A stretch of 64,000 nucleotides of DNA from Danxiaibacter flavus (lineage in GTDB: Bacteria; Bacteroidota; Bacteroidia; Chitinophagales; Chitinophagaceae): contig NZ_JAULBC010000006.1 of assembly GCF_041060425.1 (NCBI RefSeq), positions 434,001 to 498,000 on the forward strand. Reading direction: 5' to 3'. Of the stretch, positions 52,530 through 63,069 are shown piece after piece (position 1 is the stretch's first letter; each line of letters starts with the position of its first letter). The translations under genes were made by a program, and so were the position numbers. The notes beneath the pieces are model-generated. The model did no database searches. It was not told where the DNA came from and saw only the letters and a list, made by a program, of their open reading frames with translations.

Positions 52530-55259
52530 ATGAAACATCTTGCATTGCTTTTATTTCTTTCTCTGGTAACTGTTTTTTGCTTCGGTCAGTTGGACGAACT
52601 GAATCAAAGAATATTAAATTGGAACAGTATAAATACAGATCGCCCCAGGGAAAAACTATTCATACATTACGACAAACCATTTTACAGGATCAATGATACA
52701 ATCTGGCTAAAAGGATACCTGTTAACTGCCAATGAAAATTTGGGGAGTGATAGCAGCCGAATAGCTTATATAGAAATAATCAATGCGCAGGATGAAGTTA
52801 TTAAACGCGTAAGCACGCCTTGTTACGGTGGTAATTTTTATAGCAACATAACATTGAGCCAGGATGATTTCAAGCAAGGCAATTATTTGTTGCGCGCCTA
52901 TACAAAATGGATGCGCAACTTCGGTGACGCTCTTTTTTTTGAAAGCCGGTTTAAAATAATAGATCCCTCGTCAGGAGAGTGGGCCATTGCGTTTAAGGAG
53001 TTTCAGTTTCAAAATAACCGGCTATCACTTTCCGCCAATTTGAAAAATAGGGAGAATCAAACGCTGTCCAATAAAAGAGTCAATATCCGGCTGAGATCAA
53101 ATAAGAAGGATCTGTTTCAAACACGAATGACCACCGATTATTCCGGTAATCTTTTTATAGACACTTTGCTGACCAATGTTCCTGAAAAAAAGGATTTGGT
53201 TTTCCAGATCTTTGACAAGGGTAATCTGTTGGTGCAGGCACCTGTTAAGTCAAATGACAAACAATATGTTGATCTGCAGTTTTTGCCCGAAGGAGGAACT
53301 TTTATTGCAGGCAAAGAACAGAAGCTCGGGTTCAAAGCTTTAAATGTTTATGGCAAGGGAACTGAGGTAAAGGGCGTGATTAAGAATTCAAAAGGGCAGG
53401 AGGTAACCAGTTTTGCCTCAGCGTTTAAAGGCATGGGAGTAGTGTCATTCACGCCTGAGCTCAATCAGCTGTACACTGCATTTCTTGAAAATGGCTCTAT
53501 GTTTTCTTTACCATCTCCACAACCATCGGGAACATTATTGCGTGTAACTGATGACGGAGATAGTCTTGCAATAAAAGTTGATGCGAGTCCGGATCTCGCA
53601 GGTAAAAGATTTTTTATTGTTGCTTCTATGCGAGGGTTGATACATGCAAGAGGAAGCTTAAGGCCGCCTTATGAACTTAAAATTGCAAAAAAGGTATTTT
53701 CCTCCGGGGTGGTACATATTACATTGTATGATGAAACAGCGAAGCCTGTTAACGAACGTTCTGTATTTGTCTGGCACAATGATGCATTAAAACTGAATCT
53801 ATCATCACACAAGCCTGCATATGGAATAAAGGATAGTGTTCAGCTAGCATTAAAAGTGACCGATGTGAATAACGGATATATACCCGGACATTTTTCCATG
53901 GCAGTAATAGATACGAGCCAGGTGAGTGTGGCTGAGAATATGGAGAACTTATTGAGCTATATGTTGCTGAGCTCAGATTTGAAAGGAACAATAGAGGAAC
54001 CTTATTATTATATCAAAAATTCAAGGTCAGCAGCCACTGATGCATTAATGTTAACCCAGGGCTGGGTGAGTTATAACTGGGATAACAGTAGCTGGGCCTA
54101 TCAACATGAAACTGCGTTTGCTGTTACGGGTAAAGTTTCAAACATATTCAATAAACCGTTTAAGAATTCAAGCGTTACGTTGTTTGGAAAAGAGGGATGG
54201 CGCGATGCGTTTTTTCTTGATACTGTCACCAACGATGAAGGTGTGTTTACATTTGCAAATTTTCCTGAATTTACAAAAGACAGTGTCAGCCTGGTGATTC
54301 GTGCACTCAATAAAAAAGGTAAAGCCTTCAATGTTGGTATTGACCTTGAACCGCCTACTTACCCTTTATACAGCTCCGAAAAAATAGCTTTTTCAGGAGA
54401 TAATATTTTGTTTGACACAATTGCGAAACAGTATATCAACACCCGTACAAAGATGGTGGAGCAAATGAAGGCTGAAGGGAATTTTTTGCAGGAAGTGGTT
54501 GTTACCGCAAAGGCAAGAATTCCCGGGTCCAAAAATCTGAATGAAAACGGAGGTTCTGATGAAACAATCACAGAAAAGATGTTGGATAAAACGCCAAAAG
54601 AAACGTTGTTGGATGTGCTTAAGGCAAAGGTGACAGGTTTCCGGCTAGGGACGCCGCCAAAATCTTTCCAGTGGTGTTATCTCATCAATTCAAATGTTGT
54701 CCGCTTTATTATTGATGGTGTTGATCTGCATTTCTTTTATCAGCCAACGGCGGCAACGTTTAATGATTACCTTCTTTTCCTGGATTCCTATCTTAAGTAT
54801 TTTTCTGCGGAAGATATTAAAGGAATTGAAATAATGAACCGGCCCCAATATAATTCAGCTTATAAGGCAAGTTATCTTACACCGGCGGAAAGAATGAACT
54901 CAAGCCCGGTAACGGTTGACTTTTCTTTTGTTGAGATCACGACTAAAACGGGACAAGGACCCTTTCTCAAAAAAACACCGGGCATGTATTTGTATAAGCC
55001 GCTGGCGCCGGTTTTCGGTAAGCAGTTTTACAGCCCGCGTTATTCATTACCTGAAGAAAAAACGATCTTCCCTGATCTGCGTTCAACGGTATACTGGAAT
55101 CCTGAAATTATAACCAACGAAAAAGGTGAAGCCAATGTTTCTTTCTATACATCAGAGAGCAAAGGCGGTTATGTTATTGTTTTACAAGGGGTGGGTTTTA
55201 ATGGTGGCATGGGTGTGCTAAGCATGCCTTTGAATGTTATGGGTGAAATTAAAAAATAG
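52530..55259 (+). CDS. Large secreted MG2 / TonB-plug-type protein
   Basis: This 909-residue protein has a Sec leader (MKHLALLLFLSLVTVFCFGQ). Residues 35-140 form an MG2-like alpha-2-macroglobulin domain (REKLFIHYDKPFYRINDTIW). Further beta domains follow, then near 655 a plug-like segment (FLQEVVVTAKAR, MLDKTPKETLLDVLKAKVTG) and an MG-type C-terminal part (NEKGEANVSFYTSESKGGYV). Such proteins are common in Bacteroidota and lack a TonB barrel, so the role is structural or scaffold-like (inference). No thioester motif (CGEQ) is present. Confidence 0.8.
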   Translation: MKHLALLLFLSLVTVFCFGQLDELNQRILNWNSINTDRPREKLFIHYDKPFYRINDTIWLKGYLLTANENLGSDSSRIAYIEIINAQDEVIKRVSTPCYGGNFYSNITLSQDDFKQGNYLLRAYTKWMRNFGDALFFESRFKIIDPSSGEWAIAFKEFQFQNNRLSLSANLKNRENQTLSNKRVNIRLRSNKKDLFQTRMTTDYSGNLFIDTLLTNVPEKKDLVFQIFDKGNLLVQAPVKSNDKQYVDLQFLPEGGTFIAGKEQKLGFKALNVYGKGTEVKGVIKNSKGQEVTSFASAFKGMGVVSFTPELNQLYTAFLENGSMFSLPSPQPSGTLLRVTDDGDSLAIKVDASPDLAGKRFFIVASMRGLIHARGSLRPPYELKIAKKVFSSGVVHITLYDETAKPVNERSVFVWHNDALKLNLSSHKPAYGIKDSVQLALKVTDVNNGYIPGHFSMAVIDTSQVSVAENMENLLSYMLLSSDLKGTIEEPYYYIKNSRSAATDALMLTQGWVSYNWDNSSWAYQHETAFAVTGKVSNIFNKPFKNSSVTLFGKEGWRDAFFLDTVTNDEGVFTFANFPEFTKDSVSLVIRALNKKGKAFNVGIDLEPPTYPLYSSEKIAFSGDNILFDTIAKQYINTRTKMVEQMKAEGNFLQEVVVTAKARIPGSKNLNENGGSDETITEKMLDKTPKETLLDVLKAKVTGFRLGTPPKSFQWCYLINSNVVRFIIDGVDLHFFYQPTAATFNDYLLFLDSYLKYFSAEDIKGIEIMNRPQYNSAYKASYLTPAERMNSSPVTVDFSFVEITTKTGQGPFLKKTPGMYLYKPLAPVFGKQFYSPRYSLPEEKTIFPDLRSTVYWNPEIITNEKGEANVSFYTSESKGGYVIVLQGVGFNGGMGVLSMPLNVMGEIKK

Positions 55260-55744
55260 AGAACTGATAATTGAATATCGTCTTGTCAAGTGAGCTTCGT
55301 CAGCTTTGGGAGATGTCTGCTGTGGTCGGCATCACGATCCTGGTATATCAGGAAAAGTAATCATGACAGCACTGGTAACAAGATGGCAATGATGTGTAAG
55401 TCAGGAACCGCATCTTCACCTCGAGTCAATCATGCGGCATGCACAATCCAAAATGAGATGACAGATACTTATCGCAAAAGCACTGTGTCTTCTTCGGCTG
55501 TTTCTCCGTGTAACAAAAAAGTTACACAGAGCAAACACGGAGGTTCACAGAGCGTATGCTTGCATGCAAATCCGTCATTATCACGACAGGAGAGGTCTCA
55601 CAAATATCGATCTGATCATGAAATTTTTGAGCGCTTGAAATTGACAATTCTTAGAACACGCAATCGATTGATGGATGATTTATCACTGACTTGTTCTAAT
55701 TTTCAAAAATGCTGCATCTTTCTAACGGATCTATTTTAAAAACG
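55260..55744. other. Intergenic region with dispersed repeat site 5
   Basis: No supported gene. At 55481-55552, CACTGTGTCTTCTTCGGC to TTTCTCCGTGTAAC faces GTTACACAGAGCAAACACGG to AGGTTCACAGAG around AAAAAA, the most symmetric copy of the dispersed family. A frame running through the interval is composed largely of this repeat and is not a gene. Confidence 0.65.
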
Positions 55745-56575
55745 ATGTTGAAAATGGCCAGACTAGTTGTTGTTCCCTTAATAGCGTTATGTTTAATGTG
55801 CCAGGTATTAAATGCACAGAAAAAAGACAACCGCATTTTTATTCAAACCAATTACAATGAAGCAAAAGATTGGCAACTTGTTTGGCAGGATAATTTTGAC
55901 GGAATATCAATAGACACAACTAAATGGACAAAAGTTCCCCGCGGTACTGCTGACTGGGACCGGCATATGAGTTATGACGATAAATGCTATGCGCTTAAAG
56001 ATGGCATGCTGTATTTACGAGGTATAAACAATCCGGACAAAAATAATGACACGAGCCGTTACCTGACGGGAGGCATTTACTCCAAAGGCAAATTTGCTTT
56101 TCAATATGGAAAAATTGAGATCCGCGCCAAACTGGAATGTGGCAAGGGTGCGTGGCCTGCGATGTGGATGCTTGCTGAACAGGAAAAGTATGGAAAGTAT
56201 CCCCGGAATGGCGAAATAGATATAATGGAACACCTGAATTTTGACAGCATTATTTACCAGACAACACACTCTTATTACACACTCGAGCTTAAACAGCCAA
56301 ATAATCCGCCACATTTTGGTACGGCAAAGTTGGATGTGTCTGGATTTAATACATTTGGCATTAACTGGTATCCTGACAAAATCGTGTTTACATTAAATGG
56401 ACAGGAAACTTTTACCTATCCGCGTGTGAAGGACGTTGATCCTTCTCAATGGCCATACGACCAACCGTTTTATGTGTTACTGGATATGCAGCTCGGCGGC
56501 AACTGGGTTGGATCAATTAACCCCGGTCACTTGCCCGTGCAAATGATTATTGACTGGGTGAAAGTGTATCAATAA
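55745..56575 (+). CDS. Secreted glycoside hydrolase family 16
   Basis: The product has about 276 residues from ATG 55745, which starts the leader MLKMARLVVVPLIALCLMC. It is a GH16 beta-jelly roll with the catalytic motif GEIDIMEHL (Glu-x-Asp-x-x-Glu). Supporting blocks are LVWQDNFDG at the start, YGKIEIRAKLECGKGAWPAMWML, and a terminal MQLGGNWVG with IIDWVKVYQ. Laminarinase/licheninase-type beta-glucan hydrolysis is most likely. Periplasmic or exported. Confidence 0.92.
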   Translation: MLKMARLVVVPLIALCLMCQVLNAQKKDNRIFIQTNYNEAKDWQLVWQDNFDGISIDTTKWTKVPRGTADWDRHMSYDDKCYALKDGMLYLRGINNPDKNNDTSRYLTGGIYSKGKFAFQYGKIEIRAKLECGKGAWPAMWMLAEQEKYGKYPRNGEIDIMEHLNFDSIIYQTTHSYYTLELKQPNNPPHFGTAKLDVSGFNTFGINWYPDKIVFTLNGQETFTYPRVKDVDPSQWPYDQPFYVLLDMQLGGNWVGSINPGHLPVQMIIDWVKVYQ

Positions 56576-56587
56576 TTGACAATTTAA

Positions 56588-56840
56588 AATGTGCGAATGT
56601 GCAAATGTGTGAATATGCGAATGTGAAAATATGCGAATGTGGAAAGTATGCGTGCGCGCATTCATTTAAAATTATATTTGGGCGTTGTAGATTATAAGCA
56701 TTCCTGCAATTCAATTTCATTTTCAATTGTCGATTTTTTCCTATCCATTACAACAGCTATTTACACCTCTGCACGTTTGCACATTCGCTCATTCGCTCAT
56801 TCGCACATTTTCAATTGTTGACTTTCAATTCTCCATTACT
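56588..56840. repeat. Short-period GCGAATGTG array with inverted partner
   Basis: GTGCGAATGTGCAAATGTG-type units (56588-56650) are mirrored by TTTGCACATTCGCTCATTCG-type units (56775-56815) across about 120 bp. The whole could fold as one long imperfect hairpin between the GH16 and MscS genes. Confidence 0.6.
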
Positions 56841-56843
56841 ACT

Positions 56844-59306
56844 TCACTCGGTGTTTCCCGGCGAACGAAAATGCACATCCCGTTGCGGAAACGGTATTAC
56901 AATTCCTTCTTTTTTGAAGGCAAGATCAATCCGTGAAATAATATCGCTTGTTAAGGCGAAAGAGTCTTTTATATGTTTTACCCAAAATCTTAATTCAAAG
57001 TCAACCGCGCTTTCATTAAATCCTCTTGCCAACACAATTGGTTCCGGATATTTAAGTATGCGGTCATCATTATCCATCGTTGTTGCAAGTATTGCATGCA
57101 CCTTTTCCAGGTCAGAACCATAAGAAACACCAACCGGAATGATCAGCCTTTTTTTGTTTTTAGACATCGTCCAGTTAATAACATGATGGCTGAGAATATC
57201 ACCATTAGGGATAACAACAGAAGAGCCATCAAACAGCGTAATAATGCTGCTTCTAAAACCGATTGATTTCATTATTCCTATTTGACCATTCAGTTCAACA
57301 ATGTCACCTACGTTAACCGGTTTTTCAAAAGCGATGATTAATCCACTTACAAGATTATTGACCAGTCCCTGCAAGCCCAGGCCAATACCAACACCTAATG
57401 CGCCAATTACGATGGTGATCTTATCAATAGGTAAACCAGTAGCAGCAATGGCGAGAAATAATCCAAGAGAGATGATCAATATCCTTATAAGCAGTAGCCA
57501 ACTGCCAAGAGATGCACCTTTTTTTTGTTGATCCGTCGTTTCTGTATCAGAAGCAAAGAAAGATACAATACGTGACAAAACCATTGCACAAAACATGATC
57601 AACAGAAATATGAAAAGCCCGTATATGCTAAACGTATAATCGCCAAGGGTTCGGTCAGCATTAAGAAAATCATTGAAGGGTGCCACAATCTGTTTATATG
57701 CGTAAAAGTTTTTTGCAATGAGTATGAACCAGCCAACAACAAGCAACACATAAAAAAAAGCAGGTACTTTTTTGCCGACTTTATCAAAGTTGAGGTACAG
57801 CATTTTTTTATCGGGAGTTGTATAAACCTTAGAGGAAAGATAAAGCGTCTCATTTATTAACCGGACTACCCACAGGAACATAATAGCGATCACAACTCCG
57901 ATATAGCCCATGATCAGCAAGGTTTTTGAAAAATTGTACCTGCCGTAAATATTAAACAGGGCAGATGCAATCTCCAAAAGAATCACAAAAACAATAAAAT
58001 AGACGATTCTTTTTTCTTTTAACTCATGAAATTTTCCCTTGAGTAATATATTGATGCAATACACAATACCTGTTAATGATAATCCCAGCATAATCCATCG
58101 TTCTGCTCTGGAAGCCTGTAACAAAAAATTGTCTGCACTGGCGAGGATGAATAAGACGATCAGCACAATCCAGAATTTCATCCAGTAACCGGATATGTAA
58201 TTTTTGAAAATGAAAATGAGACAAACAAGGCTGATCATCCATAAACAAAAACTAAAAATAAAGGGAGGGTCAAGAAAAAAGAACTGGAACAGGCTTATGA
58301 CGATTATACATGCTGATAAAAATGGGAATTTGATAACAAGGTGCCCGTTGTGCAGCCCCTCTTCGTTGTCGCCGGTTATTATCTTTTGCTTAAGTGTCCG
58401 CAGAAATATAGTCACGATCCCAATTAAAAGCAGCAGAACTACTATTCTTCCAATGCTGTCGCCAGTATAAAATTGTAATGTAAGTTTTTCTTTCGCAAAG
58501 GAATGATATACAATTTCACTAATAGGCCTGCTGTATAAAACCGGTGACCAAATGTTGCCAAATTCACGTTTAAAGGTTAATAATGACAGGTCTTTTCTGT
58601 AAACGCCAACATCTTCAATAAGTCCTTTTAGTTCCAGCACTTCTACATCTACTTTTAGCTGAAGGTCCTGTATTGCAGTTAATGATTTATCTATCGCGCT
58701 ATCAATAGGGCTCATTTCTTTGGCAAGAACTGATATGTGTTTGACATATTGCACAAAGTGAATAGAATCTCCCGGTACTTCATATAAGCTGCTGTCTGTT
58801 GAAAGTGAGTCAATTTTATTTCTGAAAGCTGTTAACTGATTGGCATAATTATCTACACTTATTTTGTGTTTGGACATTAAGTTGAGGAGCTTTGATAAAA
58901 TGGTTTCTGTAACGGTAAGATTTCGTTGGGTTTGGGAAGTTCCGACATTGCTGAATACACCATCTTTGGTTATTTCGAGTGACTGTTGAACATGGTCAAT
59001 GTCTTTTTTTATAAGCGGCGTATCCAACCTTTCTTTTATAAAGTTTTTGGCCTGCTGATTCACTTTCTTCATCTCTTCCAGCACTCTGTTCTGTTGGATA
59101 ACCAGCTTCCCGGACTGGTATTTTTCGGCGTATTTTTTATTGGTTGCCTTTATACCTTCCCTCACAAGGTTAATTCTGTGCTGGAACTTATTGGCTCTTA
59201 AAGTGTCCGTTGGCTGTGTTTGAATAATAGAATCCGTCTGCTGGCAAATAGCATTTAAGGTGAAGCCCAGGCATACAAACAATAGCAGTGTTCTTACAGG
59301 GAGCAT
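56844..59306 (-). CDS. MscS family mechanosensitive channel, large type
   Basis: The 820-residue product has a leader (LLLFVCLGFTLNAICQQ) and a periplasmic helical region (about 25-265). Multiple TM helices (about 285-625) lead into the MscS core: pore-lining VGIGLGLQGLVNNLVSGLI, then the beta domain EKPVNVGDIVELNGQIGIMK and the cytoplasmic cage to the end. It opens under membrane tension to release solutes. The long N-terminal part places it with MscK/MscM-like channels. Confidence 0.92.
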   Translation of the reverse strand: MLPVRTLLLFVCLGFTLNAICQQTDSIIQTQPTDTLRANKFQHRINLVREGIKATNKKYAEKYQSGKLVIQQNRVLEEMKKVNQQAKNFIKERLDTPLIKKDIDHVQQSLEITKDGVFSNVGTSQTQRNLTVTETILSKLLNLMSKHKISVDNYANQLTAFRNKIDSLSTDSSLYEVPGDSIHFVQYVKHISVLAKEMSPIDSAIDKSLTAIQDLQLKVDVEVLELKGLIEDVGVYRKDLSLLTFKREFGNIWSPVLYSRPISEIVYHSFAKEKLTLQFYTGDSIGRIVVLLLLIGIVTIFLRTLKQKIITGDNEEGLHNGHLVIKFPFLSACIIVISLFQFFFLDPPFIFSFCLWMISLVCLIFIFKNYISGYWMKFWIVLIVLFILASADNFLLQASRAERWIMLGLSLTGIVYCINILLKGKFHELKEKRIVYFIVFVILLEIASALFNIYGRYNFSKTLLIMGYIGVVIAIMFLWVVRLINETLYLSSKVYTTPDKKMLYLNFDKVGKKVPAFFYVLLVVGWFILIAKNFYAYKQIVAPFNDFLNADRTLGDYTFSIYGLFIFLLIMFCAMVLSRIVSFFASDTETTDQQKKGASLGSWLLLIRILIISLGLFLAIAATGLPIDKITIVIGALGVGIGLGLQGLVNNLVSGLIIAFEKPVNVGDIVELNGQIGIMKSIGFRSSIITLFDGSSVVIPNGDILSHHVINWTMSKNKKRLIIPVGVSYGSDLEKVHAILATTMDNDDRILKYPEPIVLARGFNESAVDFELRFWVKHIKDSFALTSDIISRIDLAFKKEGIVIPFPQRDVHFRSPGNTE

Positions 59307-59530
59307 ACAATAAAATGGTTATAGCTTTTTAAACAGCGTGGTGAGCGCTATCTGTAAAACTGGTTCTTTTGTACAGGTCTTGGTTGACCTGGTTCTGCTA
59401 ATATATATAATTAGTTTACAAGGGATAAATAATAAATACCATGCATATGATGAGGATATAGCGTAAAAAAACACGATCGGGAAATCGCGTTTTTAGGGAC
59501 AATCCGAGCTTATTATTTTAAATCCCTGGG

Positions 59531-60379
59531 TTAACGATCACTGCCACTAAGAAATTCATTTATCATTTCAACTACAAGCAAAGGAATTTTGCTGTTTGGG
59601 TTGGGTGCACAGATCTCGCCTATGTAATCTCCATGACCACCCGGCAGGATGGCTGCCTGGGCGTTTGGTAAAAGTCGTGCCAATTCCAGCGCATGTTCCG
59701 GACGGACGACATCTCTATATCCATTTAAAACAAGTGCAGGTGATTGAATAGCGTGTATGAGCGAATTATCAATATCCTTAAAATTTGCCATTCTTGCTAC
59801 GTCGCGTTCAAACATTGCCTGCAATCCTTTCGGATCCGGATTACTCTTAAGATAAGCATCCTGCAGTGGTTTTGGCATGGCACTCAATTTTACGTTATCA
59901 AAGCCATCAAAAAAACCGGGAAGCATGCCTTCGCGTTTAGAGCAGGCAGACATTAATACCAGTTTATTTACCAGCTCCGGATGCCGGATTGCAATTTGCA
60001 GGGAGGTAGTGCCGCCGTTACTAAACCCCATAATATCGGCTTTGCTGATTTGAAGTTGTTTGAGTAATGCTGCCACATCATCGGCGTCCTGTTCAAAGCT
60101 TAACGGCCGGTCAATATCTTTTGTATGGCCGTGTGCCTGAAGTTCTACCGCAATTATTTTGTGCGTTTTTGCAAGCTCCGGCAATACATGTCCGTATGTG
60201 GTTTCAATCGTTGAGCCGCCGCCATGCAGAAGTACTAACGGGTATCCATTGCCGTGGATCTCATAATACATTTGCAGGCCGTTTACAGCAGCATAATGTC
60301 CTGTAGCTTTTTCCTGTGCATTCATTTGCGTAAGGCTTATAATGATTACAAGTAAAGTTAAAAAGGATCCGCGTTTCAT
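59531..60379 (-). CDS. Secreted alpha/beta hydrolase
   Basis: The 282-residue product has a Sec leader (GSFLTLLVIIISLTQMNA). Oxyanion strand: LVLLHGGGST near 50. Nucleophile: GFSNGGTT near 118. Acid: NGYRDVVRPEHA. His: PGGHGDYIG. The fold matches carboxylesterase/haloperoxidase-type hydrolases; the substrate is unknown. Monocistronic. Confidence 0.85.
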   Translation of the reverse strand: MKRGSFLTLLVIIISLTQMNAQEKATGHYAAVNGLQMYYEIHGNGYPLVLLHGGGSTIETTYGHVLPELAKTHKIIAVELQAHGHTKDIDRPLSFEQDADDVAALLKQLQISKADIMGFSNGGTTSLQIAIRHPELVNKLVLMSACSKREGMLPGFFDGFDNVKLSAMPKPLQDAYLKSNPDPKGLQAMFERDVARMANFKDIDNSLIHAIQSPALVLNGYRDVVRPEHALELARLLPNAQAAILPGGHGDYIGEICAPNPNSKIPLLVVEMINEFLSGSDR

Positions 60380-60529
60380 AACATCTTCATTTGTTGAACA
60401 AACCTAATGCGATTAAACTTGTAATTCAGTGTGCCGGTGCGACAGTTTTGCGGGTGCATTGCGTCAACGCAAAATAGCGCGCGACACATTAATGCAAATT
60501 TCAAAGAACTTAATAACGGGGAATTGTTT

Positions 60530-60787
60530 TCAGGATCTTCTTTTTAATACAGGTATATTCATCATGGTTAAACTATCACGATAATCAACATACAATATAT
60601 CGCCGGGTTTATTAAAGCGATATGTTCTTCCTGTTACAATGCCCGTAGTTGTTAAAGCTGTTCTTCCGGTGTATTCAAGTTTCACTTCTGCTGGTTGCCT
60701 GGATTGTTGCAGATTGCCTGCATGGCTGAAATGTCCATCTTTTTGCGCCGCAATAAAGGCTGCGCTTTTGTTTCCACAGTTGCACAT
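60530..60787 (-). CDS. Small conserved-looking protein of unknown function
   Basis: The 85-residue product starts with a cysteine pair (MCNCGNKSAAFIAAQ). The C-terminal half has a G-x-Y-x-F pattern (LEYTGRTALTTTGIVTGR, then YRFNKPGDILYVDYRDSLTM) resembling small structural proteins from phage or tail-like gene sets (recollection, not a search). Downstream on the same strand, after the repeat tract, is the 681-residue... gene at 61024 lies upstream rather than downstream, so cotranscription from it is possible. Confidence 0.5.
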   Translation of the reverse strand: MCNCGNKSAAFIAAQKDGHFSHAGNLQQSRQPAEVKLEYTGRTALTTTGIVTGRTYRFNKPGDILYVDYRDSLTMMNIPVLKRRS

Positions 60788-61022
60788 GGTTAGGTTTTTA
60801 GGTGTTAGGTATCAGGTGTCAGGTATAAGGTTTGAGGTGTAAGGTGTAAGGTTTGAGGTGTAAGGTAGGTTTAAGGTGTAAGGCAGTCAAGTGGTATCGA
60901 CTTTATAGGTATATAACAGCATACCTTATGCCTCATACCTTATTTCCAAAGCCCGATACCTTACACCTGACACCTGATACCTGATACCTGTCACCTCACA
61001 CCCTACACCTCATCCCTCATTC
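60788..61022. repeat. Inverted AGGTGTA/TACACCT short-period array
   Basis: About eight degenerate AGGTGTAAGG units (60790-60890) face about nine TACACCTGATACC-type units (60925-61020). A large imperfect hairpin between the genes at 60530 and 61024 would result. Confidence 0.7.
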
Positions 61023-61023
61023 C

Positions 61024-63069
61024 TTATTTCTTCAGGCAAATAATACGTTCGTTATAAACATTATTGCCTGTCCACTGGCTATCATAAATGGTCTTTTCTA
61101 CTGCACTCAGATAGATCTTTCCACAAGGAGTTGTTGCTCCTGCTGTTGCGAATACATGTGAGCCTGAAGCATTCGAATTGCCTGTCACTGCCGGGCCGCC
61201 AAAAGTGCTTACCAGTGCGTAACTCTGAAGATGTGCATCGTATACAGAATAGGTTGCTGTAATAGGCGCGCCTACTGCATAGTGTGTACAATCTCCTAAG
61301 TCGTCAACACTCAGGTGTATGTCAGGCGCAGTGTTATCCATTTGAATGTATTTTGTGAATACGCCTGCAACGCCTTCAATTTCCAGTTCAAGCTTCAACA
61401 GATCATTTGTTCCGGGAGACCATCTTGCCAGAACGCTTTCAATGTTGTTATGATATTCCTGGTAAGGATAATAACCTGAAGCGTTGATGCTCACATAATG
61501 CGTTTGCACATACTGTGGAGCCGGAGCAAGTGCGGTTGTAGCAAATGTGTTTGTTAAATAGTATGAAGCGCTTGTAGCTGTATTGGTGACTTTAATACGG
61601 TAGTTGTGGCCGAAGAAAGATGGCCCCTGTATAACAATAACGCCGCCGAAAGGACTGTGGTTGTACACCCCGATCTGGTTTAAAGCGAATTTAGCGCCAG
61701 GTATTGTTAAGCCGGTAGCATTGTTTATCTCGTTAACGGTTATGCCGCCTACAATACTCATTAAAGGTTCCAGTTCACCGGTGCCGATTCCTGGTCTGAT
61801 TTGTACGTATGCGTCAACCCTGTTGCCCCAATATTCAAGTTTATCCGCATCGGTTTTAGAAGGCTCAACATTCCATGAAAGCACCGCACGTATTTTTACA
61901 ACTTCGGGATTGGCACAGAGTTTTCTGATTGAATTAAAATCATATGGCAGCACAGCTGCATAAGACAATCCTCCCGCAGGAATATCAGAAAGGTCGTGCA
62001 CGTTGATGGATGTGGTGCCCAGATGATGCCAGTTGCAATCATTGTTCAGGTCAGCCCAGAATGATACATACTCGTAACTGCCATGTGTGCAAAGATCTCC
62101 TGAGTAGCCGCTGGGTCTTTTGATTCTAACGGAAGCAACCAGTTGTTCAAGATTATAATCGAGGCCAACAGATTCCAGTTGCTCGTAAGAAACATCCGCT
62201 TTTGTTTTGAAAAGTTCGTTCAGAATATCCACCCAGTTGATGCCGTATTGCTTAAAGCTTTCAATATTCTGCGAGATAATGTTAGAGTCTGTTGTGTCCA
62301 GTGATGCTTTTACATGTTGCAAGGCAAAACGGCCAACGGACACGGTTCCTTTATACAGGCCTGCAAGCGTACCAATGTCTAGTGGTTGTAAGGCTAGTGT
62401 GGATTGTACCTGCTGTAATAATGCATCTCCGCCGGCAAATGTTTTTGCGGCATCTGAAAGTGTCAGGTTGGGCTGAATAATGGCTGTCTCAATTAGTTGG
62501 GAAAGATCTAATTTTTCAAAAATAATCTTCCGCCTTGGCTTGATCTGTACGCGATCGTCGAAAGTGTTTCCCCAAATTGAATGGTAGTTGGGTGAGTTGG
62601 CTGGTGGAATTTTATTCCATTCAAGAATTGCTCTAACCTTCGGCAATACATGTACGTTACAAAAATTGGTTTTGGGTGTAATGTTGAGTGAGGCAGAATA
62701 AGACAGCGGCTTCTCCGGGTTCTGCCTGCAATCTGTACTCGTTGGTATGTCGTGCTGGTTTACGCCAGTGTATCCCTGGTCTTCCCAGCCGGCGCCGTAG
62801 TCAAGATAGAAACGTACATACGCATGTGAGCCGTTGGTACATAAATTACCCAGGTACCCGTATTCCTGTTTGGTTGCAAAAATAGCTTCCAGTCTCTTTA
62901 GATCAGGCTGATAAGATACTGATTTCAATTCCTCGTAAAAGATGTTTCCGGAATATGCAGCAAGTTTGTCCTTGAATACTTTCACATACTCCAATGTAGA
63001 AGGGTGCTCCGAAGCATACAATGCGTTGAAGCCAAGTCTGAGCTCTTGTAACTCTTTTCTGATTTCCAT
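61024..63069 (-). CDS. 681-residue protein with duplicated domain, unknown function
   Basis: The product is not recognised by family. Two related blocks are visible at about 43-180 and 294-427, each with GY(L/S)G(N/D)LCT(N/H)GS, a V(R/S)F segment, NxHD(I/L), SY(S/A)A and (I/V)WGN-type ends with VQI(K/R)P. A helical linker separates them. The C-terminal 250 residues look beta-rich, Ig-like (GPSFFGHNYRIKVTNTAT). It has no leader or TM, so it is cytosolic or delivered by another route. It is preceded by an OprP-like porin gene 440 bp away. Confidence 0.6.
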   Translation of the reverse strand: MEIRKELQELRLGFNALYASEHPSTLEYVKVFKDKLAAYSGNIFYEELKSVSYQPDLKRLEAIFATKQEYGYLGNLCTNGSHAYVRFYLDYGAGWEDQGYTGVNQHDIPTSTDCRQNPEKPLSYSASLNITPKTNFCNVHVLPKVRAILEWNKIPPANSPNYHSIWGNTFDDRVQIKPRRKIIFEKLDLSQLIETAIIQPNLTLSDAAKTFAGGDALLQQVQSTLALQPLDIGTLAGLYKGTVSVGRFALQHVKASLDTTDSNIISQNIESFKQYGINWVDILNELFKTKADVSYEQLESVGLDYNLEQLVASVRIKRPSGYSGDLCTHGSYEYVSFWADLNNDCNWHHLGTTSINVHDLSDIPAGGLSYAAVLPYDFNSIRKLCANPEVVKIRAVLSWNVEPSKTDADKLEYWGNRVDAYVQIRPGIGTGELEPLMSIVGGITVNEINNATGLTIPGAKFALNQIGVYNHSPFGGVIVIQGPSFFGHNYRIKVTNTATSASYYLTNTFATTALAPAPQYVQTHYVSINASGYYPYQEYHNNIESVLARWSPGTNDLLKLELEIEGVAGVFTKYIQMDNTAPDIHLSVDDLGDCTHYAVGAPITATYSVYDAHLQSYALVSTFGGPAVTGNSNASGSHVFATAGATTPCGKIYLSAVEKTIYDSQWTGNNVYNERIICLKK

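Noticed and set aside
55290..55739. 149-codon frame before GH16
   Set aside because: It runs through the dispersed repeat and shows no domain; it overlaps the GH16 5' region.
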